In this document: positions 9,201-18,674 of the stretch, piece after piece
How positions within the stretch are numbered: position 1 is the first letter of the stretch
How the letters are laid out: every line of letters begins with the position of its first letter
Assembly: GCA_964403505.1 (NCBI GenBank)
Contig: CAYOFP010000008.1
Span: 1 to 64,000, forward strand
Direction of reading: 5' to 3'
DNA from: CAKSEI01 sp964403505
Lineage (GTDB): Bacteria; Bacillota; Clostridia; Oscillospirales; CAG-272
Length of the DNA stretch: 64,000 nt
Made by a program: the position numbers and the translations under genes
Notes under the pieces: model-generated
What the model was told of the DNA's origin: nothing
Seen by the model: only the letters and a program-made list of their open reading frames with translations
The model's database searches: none

Positions 9201-12200
9201 GGTTATTATTCGACCGGACGGAATTCCAAAGCAAAAAAATCCGGTAAATATTCGATTTCGGTAAATTTAGAGAAACCGCTGCAAAGCGCCTCTGCATCTC
9301 AGACGGTAAATATTTTGACGGAAGGTTACTATAATGTAACAGCATATGTAAAGTCATCTTATTTGAATACTACTGACACGAAAATGTCCGGTGCATATCT
9401 CGATGTGAAAGGGTCGAATTATGATATCGTGCGTCAGGATATCCTGAAGGAAACTACCGATACGGCAGTAAACGATGGTTGGAGGATGCTGACAACGATT
9501 GTGCATATCAAACAAAAGGGCGACTATACCTGTCATTTGAAACTGGATCAGTGTAGAGGAACGGTCTATTTCGACGAGATCCGTTTGACTGACGGACGGG
9601 ATGGCAGTGCATTCAATCTCATCGAAAACGGTAATTTTGATTACGGTCTCGACGGAGCGAGCAGCACGGTCGGGGCATCCATCATTAATGTGAAGAACCG
9701 AAACGGTGCATGGAGTGATGCGCTCAATATGACAGGAGACCCGCAGACTCAGTCGCTGTATTCAAAGAGAGTCGATATCACCCTGCCAGCTGCCGAGGCG
9801 CAGAATACGACCTTCCTTTTGTCCGGGTGGGCATATGCACGCTCGCTTCCCATAACCCAGGACGACCGTACCTTCCAGCTTTCAGCACAGATTCACTATG
9901 CCGACGGCGATTATCAGTATGTGTCAGCTCGCTTCAATGCCGATGTAGCAAGTGAATGGCAGTATGTGTGCACGCCGGTCGTGCCGAATAAGAATAAGGC
10001 GATCACGGGAATTACCGTACATTGCTCGTTCAAGAAAAACAGCGGATTTGCATATTTTGATGACCTTGCGCTTACGATGGAGCCGTGTGCGACCTATCGG
10101 TATAATGACGACGGAAAGCTGACCGCCGTCAATTCGACCAACCACGATGAAATGCAGTATCAGTATTCGGGAGCGGATCTGCTCTCCTCCTCCGGTGGGG
10201 CAGGCGGAGATTATTCCTATACCTACGACAGTGCGCATAATATTACAAAGGCGGCAAACGAGGGTCTTTCCCAGACGATGACCTATGATGCGGCAGGCCT
10301 CATGACCTCTACCACGCTGAAAGGCGACGGGGCAGCTCCCTATCTTAAGACCTCTGCGACATATACCGCCGACGGCTCAAAGTTATTATCTGTCACCGAT
10401 GCCCTCGGTAATACCTCCTCGTATCAGTATTCTTCGGGCGGTAAACTCACATCGGTCACGAGTCCTGAGTCAAGTACGATTGACCCGTTAGGCGAAACGG
10501 GTACAGTCACGACAAATACGATGGTCGACGACGCCGGGCGTCCCTGGAGAACATATATTAACGGGGTTGCATCGGTCGGATACACCTATTCCGGCGGTAA
10601 CCTCAGTTCGGTCAGCCGCGGCGGATATATCAGCGGTGTTACTGACAAACAGACGCAGAAATATTCGTTTACCTATGACCTGTTCGGTAACTGTCTTGAT
10701 ACCAAGGTCGGCGATCGTACGCTGATTACAAATACCTATGATGATAAATATACCACCCTGACTAGATCCACATACGGGAATAATTATATTATCGATTATG
10801 AATACGACGAGCTCGAGCGCCTAACCTCAAAGGATGAACTGTATTGGAAGGAGGAGTATGCCTACGATAAGAACGGTAAGATCTCGTGGATGAAGGCATC
10901 GTCTAATGTGTATAATGATGTCGTTCGCACGACTACCTATGAGTATGATACGCTCGGCAGACTGATCTACAGCTTAGAGGTAGATGAGTCAGGGAAGACA
11001 CTGCGCTATGTCAAGAATAAATATAATAATAAAAATCAGCTGACGGAATGCACGTTCTATGACGGCAAACAGATACAGACGCAGAGCTATACTTATAAAG
11101 CTGACGGCAGTATTGATACCTTTAACGTTACAAACGGCGATAAGATCACAAATACCTATGACAGCCTGAAGAGGATCAGTCAAAAGACTATCGACCATGA
11201 CAGTAACGCCTCATACAAGTGTACTGTTAAAACGGAGTATGTTAATAGAGGCAGCGAAAATCAGACGACCGGTCTGGTTGAGAGTGTGCGTTACGGATAT
11301 AAGAATAATGACAATTCCTTCACCTCCGGTAGCAGGGTTCGTGACTATAAGTATATGTATGAGTACGATAATATCGGAAATATTACCCGTGCATATTATC
11401 GGACGGCAGGCTCTGACGGACATTATACAGATCATGAGGTAGGCAGATATTTCTATGACGAGCAGAATCAGCTTGTCATGGAGAAGGTGTATGACGGCGA
11501 TTACACACTATTATATGAATATGACACCTACGGGAACATCCGCGAGGTGAGGAAGTATGACAGCACGGACTTTGACTATCCGGGAGAAGCTTTTTCGTAC
11601 GGCACACCCGTAAGCACTGAGACCTATGGCTATAATGACGACACATGGAAAGACCTCCTGACCTCATATAACGGTTATCTGTTTAAATACGATAAGATAG
11701 GAAATCCGACAAAATATCAGAATAGTGAAAAATACTATGATATGTCGTGGAACGGCAGGATTCTGAGGGGCGCCTGGATGGGCGCAGATTATTGTATCTT
11801 CGATTACGATTCATCCGGACAGAGGGTAAGCAAAACGACCAAAGACGGAGAATACACCTATCTGTACTACGGCACAAAGCTGATGCAGTACGGGAAGGAA
11901 GGCGAATATGACCTGTACTTCTTCTACGATGATAACGATCAGCCACTCGGATTCTATTACACTGATGTATTTACGAGCGATACCGGAGACAAATATTACT
12001 TTGTGTTAAACGCACAGGGTGATGTCGTACAGATACGTGATAAAACGAATGATGTGGTCGCAAACTACCACTATGACGCATGGGGCAAGCTACTGTCGAT
12101 TACCGATGCCGACGGAGATGCAATTACAAATAAACTCAGCATTGCATTAAAAAACCCCATCCGCTACCGTGGATATGTTTATGACAACGAGACAGGATTC

Positions 12201-12902
12201 TACTATCTCAACACAAGATACTACGACCCGAGCCTGAGACGGTTTATTAACGCAGATGGATATGTGAGCACCGGACAGGGCATATCCGGCTTTAATATGT
12301 TTGCATATTGTGGGAATAATCCTGTCAATCGGGTTGATTCCACGGGTATGGGTTGGAAAGATGTTGGGAAGTTCTTTTCAAATGCTTGGAATGGTATTAA
12401 AAATACAGCAAAAAAAATTTTTGGTATAGAGAGTTCCACGGAAGTAACTATAACTGATGATGAGATATCAATAGTTTCAGAACCGGCGCCTATTACAATA
12501 AAAACAGGAACTACAATTACTCAAACAGTATCGAAATATGGTGATTCTTCTAAGCCTATCTCACTTTATGTTAATAAAGATGCAGAGCACCCTATAAAAT
12601 CATCATCTGCCGGTATTGATATTAACATATATGATAGCACTTTGAATTTGTGTTTAGGACTTGATAATATTGGCATATCCGGCTCGTTGACAAACGAAAA
12701 TGTGACAAATAGCTTTGGGGTAAAATTGAATTTATCAGAATTACAAATTGGATTTGAAAATTCTACATCAGTTCAGTTGGATAATAAAACTCAAACCACT
12801 TATACAAATTATAGTCTTAACGGATGGTCGTTTTTGATTTTGGGTGTTTTTATAGTAACAGGGGAGCAAATGCCATCTCCGTCATATGCATATTCGCACT
12901 AA
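6261..12902 (+). CDS. Secreted Rhs/WapA-type polymorphic toxin (full-length)
   Basis: Encodes 2213 aa. It has a Sec signal peptide (residues 1-29, ending VGVFA), an acidic linker, and a DNRLRE-like region around residues 375-560. Jelly-roll carbohydrate-binding-like segments (about 950-1280) follow, then YD/RHS repeats (many YxYDxxGxI motifs) to the conserved Rhs core end NPIRYRGYVYDNETGFYYLNTRYYDPSLRRF near residues 1963-1995. The variable C-terminal tip is about residues 2029-2213 (after DSTGMGWKD) and matches no toxin I recognise. WapA-like proteins act in contact-dependent competition, with the cleaved tip as the toxin. GAAAGGACAAG precedes the ATG. Its presumed immunity gene is 16 bp downstream. 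No sorting motif is visible. Confidence 0.9.
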   Translation: MKNTYRLKVLSVIMTLVMLIMAIPVGVFALDEGESVLETLPEEEVSIQNTYDEFEDMSEPAEESEAYVLGEMEELRESDSKQFRMSDGSYTTVSYTSDVHYEADGAWKEIDNTLLPKEEGIVNTASDIQYTFTADTDSLPGVTAVSGDYQVSFSGVPEEERATVSDDLQPAAEEAVVIADTTADTETEDEPNDIAQDIAPAENATESAEADVEPTLPEFELEILNPQTEIAADLQETEDKYPTLGEAAAVDTVASAVKYNEVTGGDSYVYELQGRDLKESVIINTPREDYTYHFELNLAGLTAVLTESGDISLCDGENEIFVMPAPYMLDADGAYSDAAAYTLSELPEGGYALTLTADAAWINAAERAFPVIIDPSIYVTNPSSSGTKITAECIYVGSDGVSHDFNDTYFKVGREGNTKYYSYLKVNSLPIIPYNARFCKAWIGLQGISYYAASSTNFSAFDFYAQEALGNWKSQFTGTKNSNQLVDYITMKKSALYSPVEFEVTRQAEKWYSDASTNNGIVLFAKQTDGNELDENCQVWMHIPRYQSDNGKVAMPYFAVNYQNIQGLESYYSYQNFSAGRAGAAYVSAYTGALTLVHTDVSDAYTLSHVYNSNYAGCIFSLSETDSGNNPIFHTVNYDSMVIGKGWKLSAQESVVTQAFTNYDGTQGEYAIYTDGDGTEHYFHSAAANQFKDEDGLGLTLSRSGNNFTMTDDKGNIKFFVYGYLTYIKDSNGNITAFVYNNKTFQEGSTAWYPSASGNKLTKIVQKNDGKDAYTVATLGYSGNRLISITDRYGKVTNCGSSTTSYQLNEVTEPDGTTLYYYYGGGDLKMSGAYDGESKAGLLFTYLSGKAYVNKVTVYAKNSASENVTNRIYYFNLGTKGYTKVRDCGRDNSTSTPDDVIGHYVLDNYGRTVSYAVTNQYGNTLSAFGGTYQPHETGKETSKKNNRLLSEGSSGAVAQNKLRNGDGESLVEWGMPYTVSGYYSTGRNSKAKKSGKYSISVNLEKPLQSASASQTVNILTEGYYNVTAYVKSSYLNTTDTKMSGAYLDVKGSNYDIVRQDILKETTDTAVNDGWRMLTTIVHIKQKGDYTCHLKLDQCRGTVYFDEIRLTDGRDGSAFNLIENGNFDYGLDGASSTVGASIINVKNRNGAWSDALNMTGDPQTQSLYSKRVDITLPAAEAQNTTFLLSGWAYARSLPITQDDRTFQLSAQIHYADGDYQYVSARFNADVASEWQYVCTPVVPNKNKAITGITVHCSFKKNSGFAYFDDLALTMEPCATYRYNDDGKLTAVNSTNHDEMQYQYSGADLLSSSGGAGGDYSYTYDSAHNITKAANEGLSQTMTYDAAGLMTSTTLKGDGAAPYLKTSATYTADGSKLLSVTDALGNTSSYQYSSGGKLTSVTSPESSTIDPLGETGTVTTNTMVDDAGRPWRTYINGVASVGYTYSGGNLSSVSRGGYISGVTDKQTQKYSFTYDLFGNCLDTKVGDRTLITNTYDDKYTTLTRSTYGNNYIIDYEYDELERLTSKDELYWKEEYAYDKNGKISWMKASSNVYNDVVRTTTYEYDTLGRLIYSLEVDESGKTLRYVKNKYNNKNQLTECTFYDGKQIQTQSYTYKADGSIDTFNVTNGDKITNTYDSLKRISQKTIDHDSNASYKCTVKTEYVNRGSENQTTGLVESVRYGYKNNDNSFTSGSRVRDYKYMYEYDNIGNITRAYYRTAGSDGHYTDHEVGRYFYDEQNQLVMEKVYDGDYTLLYEYDTYGNIREVRKYDSTDFDYPGEAFSYGTPVSTETYGYNDDTWKDLLTSYNGYLFKYDKIGNPTKYQNSEKYYDMSWNGRILRGAWMGADYCIFDYDSSGQRVSKTTKDGEYTYLYYGTKLMQYGKEGEYDLYFFYDDNDQPLGFYYTDVFTSDTGDKYYFVLNAQGDVVQIRDKTNDVVANYHYDAWGKLLSITDADGDAITNKLSIALKNPIRYRGYVYDNETGFYYLNTRYYDPSLRRFINADGYVSTGQGISGFNMFAYCGNNPVNRVDSTGMGWKDVGKFFSNAWNGIKNTAKKIFGIESSTEVTITDDEISIVSEPAPITIKTGTTITQTVSKYGDSSKPISLYVNKDAEHPIKSSSAGIDINIYDSTLNLCLGLDNIGISGSLTNENVTNSFGVKLNLSELQIGFENSTSVQLDNKTQTTYTNYSLNGWSFLILGVFIVTGEQMPSPSYAYSH
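11858..12250 (+). repeat. 393-bp Rhs core segment exactly repeated at 15391-15783
   Basis: Reading both stretches base by base shows no difference over 393 bp. The copies part at the base after the RRFIN codons, exactly where the variable tip begins. Related core segments recur at about 13640-13920, 17140-17440, 19880-20175, 22700-23010, 24195-24370 and 25540-25755. Confidence 0.85.
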
Positions 12903-12918
12903 TAGAAGGTAGGGTATA

Positions 12919-13533
12919 ATGTATAACATTATTAGATTAATTATTGGTTGTGTTTTCCTTGGATGTTCAATTATGGTGATTAAAAAATCCAAAGTAATTC
13001 GCAAGCGTATACTGTATGTTGTTTTTACATGTATTTCAATAGCGTTGATTACTGTATTGGCATTTTTACCGTTTGAGAATCTTTTTATGACTTTTGATTC
13101 CCCTAAAACTGCCTATGAGTATTTTAGTTTTGGTAAATCTAATATCGAACTTGTAATAGAAGGAAATAATTGTGATTTTATTATTGATCGTAAAAATGAT
13201 TCCGATGCATATTTGATTATACCGAAAACTATCAATGGTTGGAAAGTTGGAATCGGCTCAAATACTAGAAGAATAATTCAAAAGTATTTCAGTGGAATTA
13301 CTGTGTGTGTTTATCAATACAAAAACACAAATGATTATTTTATAACTATTTTTGATTCCAATGGCGGAGAGTCAGAAATATCAGATGATTATAATACGAA
13401 ATTCTATTCTTTAGAAAAAAACAATAATTATCTTCAAAAAGTATTTGTTACTTACTATGCACATATTTCTGATTTTGATTCACAGTATAGTATCGTAATA
13501 AATGGCAACAGATATAGCGTTGAGGGTATCTAA
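12919..13533 (+). CDS. Putative membrane immunity protein for the Rhs tip
   Basis: Encodes 204 aa. Two hydrophobic segments (residues about 5-20 and 30-50: VIRKRILYVVFTCISIALITVLAFLPF) precede a soluble domain with no family I recognise. It starts 16 bp after the rhs stop, with a GAAGGTAGGG box, so it should be co-transcribed. Position right behind the toxin tip is the main reason to call it immunity. Codon use is much more AT-rich than the rhs core, as is the tip itself, consistent with a cassette acquired as a unit. Its stop codon TAA touches the next rhs fragment. Confidence 0.6.
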   Translation: MYNIIRLIIGCVFLGCSIMVIKKSKVIRKRILYVVFTCISIALITVLAFLPFENLFMTFDSPKTAYEYFSFGKSNIELVIEGNNCDFIIDRKNDSDAYLIIPKTINGWKVGIGSNTRRIIQKYFSGITVCVYQYKNTNDYFITIFDSNGGESEISDDYNTKFYSLEKNNNYLQKVFVTYYAHISDFDSQYSIVINGNRYSVEGI

Positions 13534-14539
13534 AGAACAACGACTATGAGCTGAATTTCTTCTACGACGACAATGATCAGCCGCTTATATTCTATATCAG
13601 GATGGAGACACCAGCTCTGCAAACAACGGTTTAGGTGCGAAGTACTACTATGTGCGCAACGCACAGGGCGATGTGGTACAGATTCGCAATTCTCAAAACG
13701 AAGCTGTCGCAAACTACTGCTACGACGCATGGGGAAAGTTGCTTTCGATCACCGATGCAAACGGAAACAAACAGAGTCTTACAAATGACACATTTTCCTT
13801 CGACAACACCTCGATAGCATACATAAACCCCATCCGCTACCGTGGATACGTTTATGACAACGAGACGGGATTCTACTATCTCAACACAAGATACTACGAC
13901 CCAAGCCTGAGACGGTTTATTAGTGCGGATGATACGGATAATCTTGGGGCAGACGGCTCGATATTAAGCCATAACCTGTTTGCCTATTGTCTCAACAATC
14001 CGGTTATGAATTATGATCCATACGGACTATGGACGATAGGTTTCTCTTTAGGTATTAATGTTACAATTTTTGCCGGTGTATCAATTAATATTGGGTTTGT
14101 TATTGATGATAATTGGAACTTCGATTGGCAGTGGAGCTATGCTCTACCTGGAGTAGATAATACAAATGCATTTGGAGTAATCAGTGCAGGTGTAGGTGCA
14201 GCAGTACAAATAACTAACCGTGACACTGTGTATGATCTATATGGTCCGGCAACATATGTTGGTGCAAGCGTTGGCGACGGTTTGTACGTAGGTGGCGATG
14301 TGATTTCATTTTCAGATGCCAGCGATCCAAATAGTACAATTGACGGTATTCAGTTGACTGGAGGCGTTGGAATAGGACTGGATACTCATATTATTGAATC
14401 TAACACTAAACCAGTGGGGAAACAAAATGAGAAATTGAATAATGCTTCAACGGATCAAAACAAAGATAGAAGATCCGCTTCAAGGAGAAGAAGTCCAAGA
14501 AAAAGAAGTCCAAGGAGAAGAGGAAGACGTGGGCGTTAA
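13533..14539 (+). pseudogene. Orphan rhs cassette 1: core fragment plus alternative tip
   Basis: The fragment begins inside the core at KNNDYELNFFYDDNDQPL, directly at the stop codon of the previous immunity gene. It shifts frame once between 13595 and 13620; from 13652 the frame is open to 14539. The core ends YYDPSLRRFISADD, then NPVMNYDPYGLW leads into a tip of about 170 aa. The tip has a Gly-rich region (GVISAGVGAAVQ, GVGIGLDTHI) and a very basic end of alternating Arg, Ser, Pro and Lys (RRSPRKRSPRRRGRRGR). There is no start signal of its own, so it is a silent donor cassette rather than an expressed protein. The tip family is not recognised. Confidence 0.75.
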
Positions 14540-14546
14540 TTTGAAA

Positions 14547-15026
14547 ATGTATCGATTTTTAGAATGTGAATACACATTAGAAGAGGCAATGTTTCGTATA
14601 TACAAAGCGGTTGTAAATAATGAGATGTGTCGTGCTGATAAGGTGCGTGTGTGTCAAGATAATATGGTGTTCCAAGTAAAACATAATAATATTTTGTATA
14701 GAAATTCATTTCTGCCAATTGTGAGTATAGATTTTAGTAGCAAAGAGATGATGACTGGAGTAAATATTTATTTTGAAATTAAGAATACAACAAAGGCATT
14801 TATAAAGATATATCTTATTTTATTGATGCTGTATGAGACTGTTTTGGTTGAGTTTGCTTTTACGGGAAAACTTGATACATTTGCGCTGTTGATGATACCT
14901 CCTAGCATGGCATTGTTTTCTGTTTTACTTTGTTATTTTAGCTTTAAATTTTCATGCAAAGAAGTATTATGTATAATTTCCGATGCAATAGAGTCCGAAA
15001 AAATAAGGAATTGTTCTTTGAATTAA
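14547..15026 (+). CDS. Putative membrane immunity protein of cassette 1
   Basis: Encodes 159 aa from ATG at 14547 (in-frame TTG at 14541 is an alternative). A purine-rich AGGAGAAGAGGAAG box sits at the end of the tip gene, so translation is coupled to it. An N-terminal soluble part is followed by two transmembrane segments (KIYLILLMLYETVLVEFAF and TFALLMIPPSMALFSVLLCYF). The frame also runs upstream through the Arg-rich coding region to 14442, but that part is an overlap artefact. No known family; immunity is inferred from position. Confidence 0.55.
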   Translation: MYRFLECEYTLEEAMFRIYKAVVNNEMCRADKVRVCQDNMVFQVKHNNILYRNSFLPIVSIDFSSKEMMTGVNIYFEIKNTTKAFIKIYLILLMLYETVLVEFAFTGKLDTFALLMIPPSMALFSVLLCYFSFKFSCKEVLCIISDAIESEKIRNCSLN

Positions 15027-15330
15027 TTATCAAAATCAAGTAGATATTTATGGATACAATCTCGCTGATACTTGAAATACTATTAGCACAGCAGGCGGCG
15101 TATACCATTGGCATTGTTAACTATCGCATTTTGGCATCATGTTGTGTATTAGGAATAAGCTAGAAACCTTTATGGCTTTATGTCCATCTCAATGTACTGC
15201 CTTTTGTACTCTAAAGGCGATGATTGCTTATTGGTATATAGTAGTTTTTTCATTAAGTCACATACTGGAAAAATACAGTCTCGGAGGGGGAATACCCCTC
15301 CGGGCAACTTATTCGAGAATATTATAAGAA
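15027..15330. other. Spacer between cassettes 1 and 2
   Basis: No gene. A strong GC-rich stem CGGAGGGG-GAATA-CCCCTCCG at about 15283-15303 stands out from the AT-rich surroundings; it lacks a T tract on the plus strand. It is followed by a perfect promoter. Confidence 0.5.
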
Positions 15331-15359
15331 TTGACATTTCTATTAAAAACAATTATAAT
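15331..15359 (+). promoter_or_regulatory. Perfect consensus promoter in front of cassette 2
   Basis: TTGACA (15331-15336), 17 bp, TATAAT (15354-15359), with a start site expected near 15366, only about 25 bp before the core repeat begins. It would transcribe the cassette 2 fragment and the gene at 16323. Confidence 0.75.
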
Positions 15360-15390
15360 GGCATTGTAACATAAGTAAACCGATCTATAT

Positions 15391-16291
15391 CTATCTGTAC
15401 TACGGCACAAAGCTGATGCAGTACGGGAAGGAAGGCGAATATGACCTGTACTTCTTCTACGATGATAACGATCAGCCACTCGGATTCTATTACACTGATG
15501 TATTTACGAGCGATACCGGAGACAAATATTACTTTGTGTTAAACGCACAGGGTGATGTCGTACAGATACGTGATAAAACGAATGATGTGGTCGCAAACTA
15601 CCACTATGACGCATGGGGCAAGCTACTGTCGATTACCGATGCCGACGGAGATGCAATTACAAATAAACTCAGCATTGCATTAAAAAACCCCATCCGCTAC
15701 CGTGGATATGTTTATGACAACGAGACAGGATTCTACTATCTCAACACAAGATACTACGACCCGAGCCTGAGACGGTTTATTAATGCTGATACAACAGATA
15801 TCCTGAATGAATCGAAAGACGCTTTAACCGACAAAAATCTATACGCATACTGTGATAACAATCCGGTTATGCGTTCAGATGATGGTGGCGAGTTTTGGTT
15901 AGAATTGGCGCTTGGTGCGATTGCTGTCACAGCTGTAGCGACTGTTGTTATTATGAGTGCGCCTGCTCTAGCAGTAGCAGGTGTTGGTGCAACTGTAATT
16001 GCCGGAACAACAAGCGTAGCGACTTCGGTTGGAATCGTTAGTACTGGTGTTGCAATTGGTGCATGGGTAATTGGTATAAGTGAAGAAATTGAGAACGATT
16101 ATGTTACATCGAGAAACAAAAACAAAAAAAGTGGGTATGATCCTGATCCGTATAAAAGACCGGGGCAGAAAAAGCAACAAAGAGAAAGAAAGGAAAAAAA
16201 GAAAAAAAACGGATGGGAGCCCAACCCTAATAAACGACAAATGCCACCAAAAAAACATACGCCTGGTAGAGATCACAGAAAGTATTGGTGA
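15391..16291 (+). pseudogene. Orphan rhs cassette 2: core fragment plus alternative tip
   Basis: The first 393 bp equal 11858-12250 exactly. The first in-frame ATG is 15416 but it has no ribosome-binding site, so the fragment is probably not translated as a protein in its own right. After RRFINADTTDILNESKD...NPVMRSDDGGEFW the tip has a hydrophobic stretch (LELALGAIAVTAVATVVIMSAPALAVAG) and then a Lys/Arg/Pro-rich end containing PDPYKRPGQKKQ and PKKHTPGRDHRKYW. The HTPGRDHRKY ending recalls basic nuclease-like toxin tips; I cannot name the family with confidence. The immunity-position gene follows 31 bp downstream. Confidence 0.75.
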
Positions 16292-16322
16292 ATTTATAGA
16301 AAGCGCTAGAAAGGAAAATACA

Positions 16323-16802
16323 ATGGATTTATGGCAATCCCAAGCATGGAAAAAGGTTTATGCTGAAGCGAATGTCCGACACGGTCTTCGTGTTCGCTAT
16401 GCGGCTGATCTGAATCCAGAGGTTAAACAGTCAATATGCAGATTTATTTCTTGGGTTCGGGAGGAATATGACTTTCCTATGCGAGTCGTAGTATATGTAA
16501 AAGCTGACAAATCGATTATTGCACGAGATAAAACGCTTGTAAACGGTACTTTTACGAGTTCGAATGATCCGTATACGGAACCGTATATTAGAGTCGCTAC
16601 GGGAGATTATTTGAAAAATAAGCAAAAATGGGGACGGGATGATGCGTTGGCAACGATACTTCATACCATTGCGCACGAATTAACCCATTACTATCAGTGG
16701 CTTAATAAGCTAAACCAAACCGAACGAGGGGAAGAGTGCCAGGCAACAAGGTATTCTCATAAAATTATTCGTCAGTATGCGTGTGTGGTCGATCATCCTT
16801 GA
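16323..16802 (+). CDS. HExxH zinc-metallopeptidase-like protein in the immunity position of cassette 2
   Basis: Encodes 159 aa from ATG at 16323 (GAAAGGAAA box; the frame is open further upstream through the tip gene, an overlap artefact). The motif HTIAHELTHYYQW carries HELTH, the zinc-binding and catalytic signature of gluzincin/SprT-like peptidases, and ECQA a little later supplies a possible third ligand. An immunity gene is expected here, so a protease-like protein is unusual. It could be an immunity protein that degrades or sequesters its toxin, a second effector, or a pseudoenzyme. A perfect promoter at 15331 may express it independently of the main rhs. Confidence 0.6.
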   Translation: MDLWQSQAWKKVYAEANVRHGLRVRYAADLNPEVKQSICRFISWVREEYDFPMRVVVYVKADKSIIARDKTLVNGTFTSSNDPYTEPYIRVATGDYLKNKQKWGRDDALATILHTIAHELTHYYQWLNKLNQTERGEECQATRYSHKIIRQYACVVDHP

Positions 16803-17003
16803 ATTAAGTCAAGATAGAAGAATTTTATCGTTAGTTGTGGGCTCTGAGCGTTGTTATTACTGTCTATCATCTTTAACAGCTGTTCTTATCCAGAATATTA
16901 TAAATGTATTATTTGTGTAAATTAAACTTAGTAGTTTTCATCGAAAGATGATGCCTGTCATCGACGATGAAACTCGCTACCTTGATTGTAATATAATAAC
17001 AAT

Positions 17004-18112
17004 AATACACCTATCTGTACTGTGGCACAAAGCTGATGGAGTATAAGAAGAATAACGACTATGCGTTGAGTTTCTTCTACGATGATGACGATCAACCGCT
17101 CGGATTCTATTTTCGGAGTTCTCAAACGGGTGATCAGAATTCGGGGCGTGGAGCGAAGTACTACTATGTGCGCAACGCACAGGGTGATGTGGTACAGATT
17201 CGCAATTCTCAAAACGAAGCTGTCGCAAATTACTGCTACGATGCATGGGGAAAGTTGCTTTCGATCACCGATGCAAACGGAAACAAACAGAGTCTTACAA
17301 ATGACACATTTTCCTTCGACAACACCTCGATAGCATACATAAACCCCATCCGCTACCGTGGATACGTTTATGACAACGAAACAGGATTCTACTATCTCAA
17401 CACAAGATACTACGACCCGAGCCTGAGACGGTTTATTAATGCTGATACAACAGATATCCTGAATGAATCGAAAGACGCTTTAACCGACAAAAATCTATAC
17501 GCATACTGTGATAACAATCCGGTTATGCGTTCAGATGATGGTGGCGAGTTTTGGCATTTAGTGGCTGGAGCTGTTGCGGGTGCTATAATAAATGTGGTAA
17601 CAACCGTAGCATGTAATGTTATAGAAGGAGATAGCATTACTGACGGATTGGGACAAGCGGCAGTGACTGGTGCACTAAATGGAGCTTTAACGGCTTCGGG
17701 TGTTGGTATTGTTGGCTCTATCGTAGGTGGGGCGGCAATAGCAACTGTAGACAATGTGATTAGTCAAATGAGATCTGAAGATGATTTTAGTGTTGAAAGC
17801 ATGCTGATTGACGGTGCTGTTGGAGGAATTTGTGGTGCAATTTCAGGGCCGGGAGCTTCGAGTTTACAATCAGGGGCCGGAGGTGCGAAACAGATGTTGA
17901 ATCTTGGAGTAAACAGTGTGAAAAAGACTGCAAACACCTGGATGCATCAAGGTACAAAAGCAGCAGCTAAACAATTTTGTCGTTCTATGAGGTATTACGG
18001 AAAGAGTACAATTAAAGTTACAAAAAACTTATTGAGTAAGAATGTTAGACGTTCCATTAAAACGGGTATAACATATTCTCTATCAAAATCTTATGCCGGA
18101 AGAAGGCGGTGA
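17004..18112 (+). pseudogene. Orphan rhs cassette 3: core fragment plus alternative tip
   Basis: It begins at the same core position as cassettes 2 and 7 (TYLYxGTKLM). An in-frame TAA lies immediately upstream, so it has no natural start; the open frame from ATG 17036 encodes 358 aa. The core and linker through NPVMRSDDGGEFW match cassette 2 at 15783-15898. The tip has Gly/Ala-rich glycine-zipper-like segments (AVAGAIINVVTTVACNVIEGD, ALTASGVGIVGSIVGGAAIATV) and ends in a basic region finishing SYAGRRR. Glycine zippers suggest a membrane-active or membrane-translocating tip. Family not recognised. Confidence 0.7.
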
Positions 18113-18118
18113 TACAAT

Positions 18119-18565
18119 ATGAGCTATTTATTGGATCACGCAATAAGTATTGTAAACGAATTATGGATAGGAGATATGCTTATTTCTTTTCTTCTTCAGT
18201 GCGATTTTCGAGTCGGTGTTCGGGATGCTTTTCAATATAAAAAGAGCAAAACTCGTATTAGAAAAGATAATCAACAATTATCTATCTGGCGTAAAATATT
18301 ACTGGTATACCCGAGTAGTATTCAATGCTTTGCACCATATCATATGAAAATGTTTCAATTATTGCGTGTTTGTCATATCGCATTTTGCGTTTCTATGGGA
18401 GTAATATTGTTCTTTTCTCAACATATTATTTTACTCAAACAAATCGTTTTGGCTATGATGATAATCAAAGATCTTGTTTTTGACTCAGCATATATATGTT
18501 ATGGTTTATATATGTCAAAACCACACTCTAAGGCATGGGATTTTAGTCGATCGAAGCGCCCTTAA
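18119..18565 (+). CDS. Putative membrane immunity protein of cassette 3
   Basis: Encodes 148 aa, starting 6 bp after the tip stop codon with a GGAAGAAGGCGG box inside the tip end. Hydrophobic segments near the C-terminal half (LLRVCHIAFCVSMGVILFFS and ILLKQIVLAMMIIKDLVF) suggest two transmembrane helices. No family recognised. The immunity role is inferred from coupling to the tip gene. Confidence 0.5.
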   Translation: MSYLLDHAISIVNELWIGDMLISFLLQCDFRVGVRDAFQYKKSKTRIRKDNQQLSIWRKILLVYPSSIQCFAPYHMKMFQLLRVCHIAFCVSMGVILFFSQHIILLKQIVLAMMIIKDLVFDSAYICYGLYMSKPHSKAWDFSRSKRP

Positions 18566-18674
18566 AAGATATATTAATAATTAAAGTTTTATATCAAAGC
18601 AATATCAACCTCGGCAATATTTTGGATTTCTAATAGGATTCTAAGTCGTACGAGACGAGGAAGGTGATGAAAAC

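Noticed and set aside
15285..15303. GC-rich stem as a plus-strand terminator of cassette 1
   Set aside because: It lacks a T tract after the stem; I record it only as a structured spacer.
16080..16322. Upstream extension of the HExxH gene to 16080
   Set aside because: The added part is a shifted reading of the Lys-rich toxin tip; ATG at 16323 has a good ribosome-binding site.
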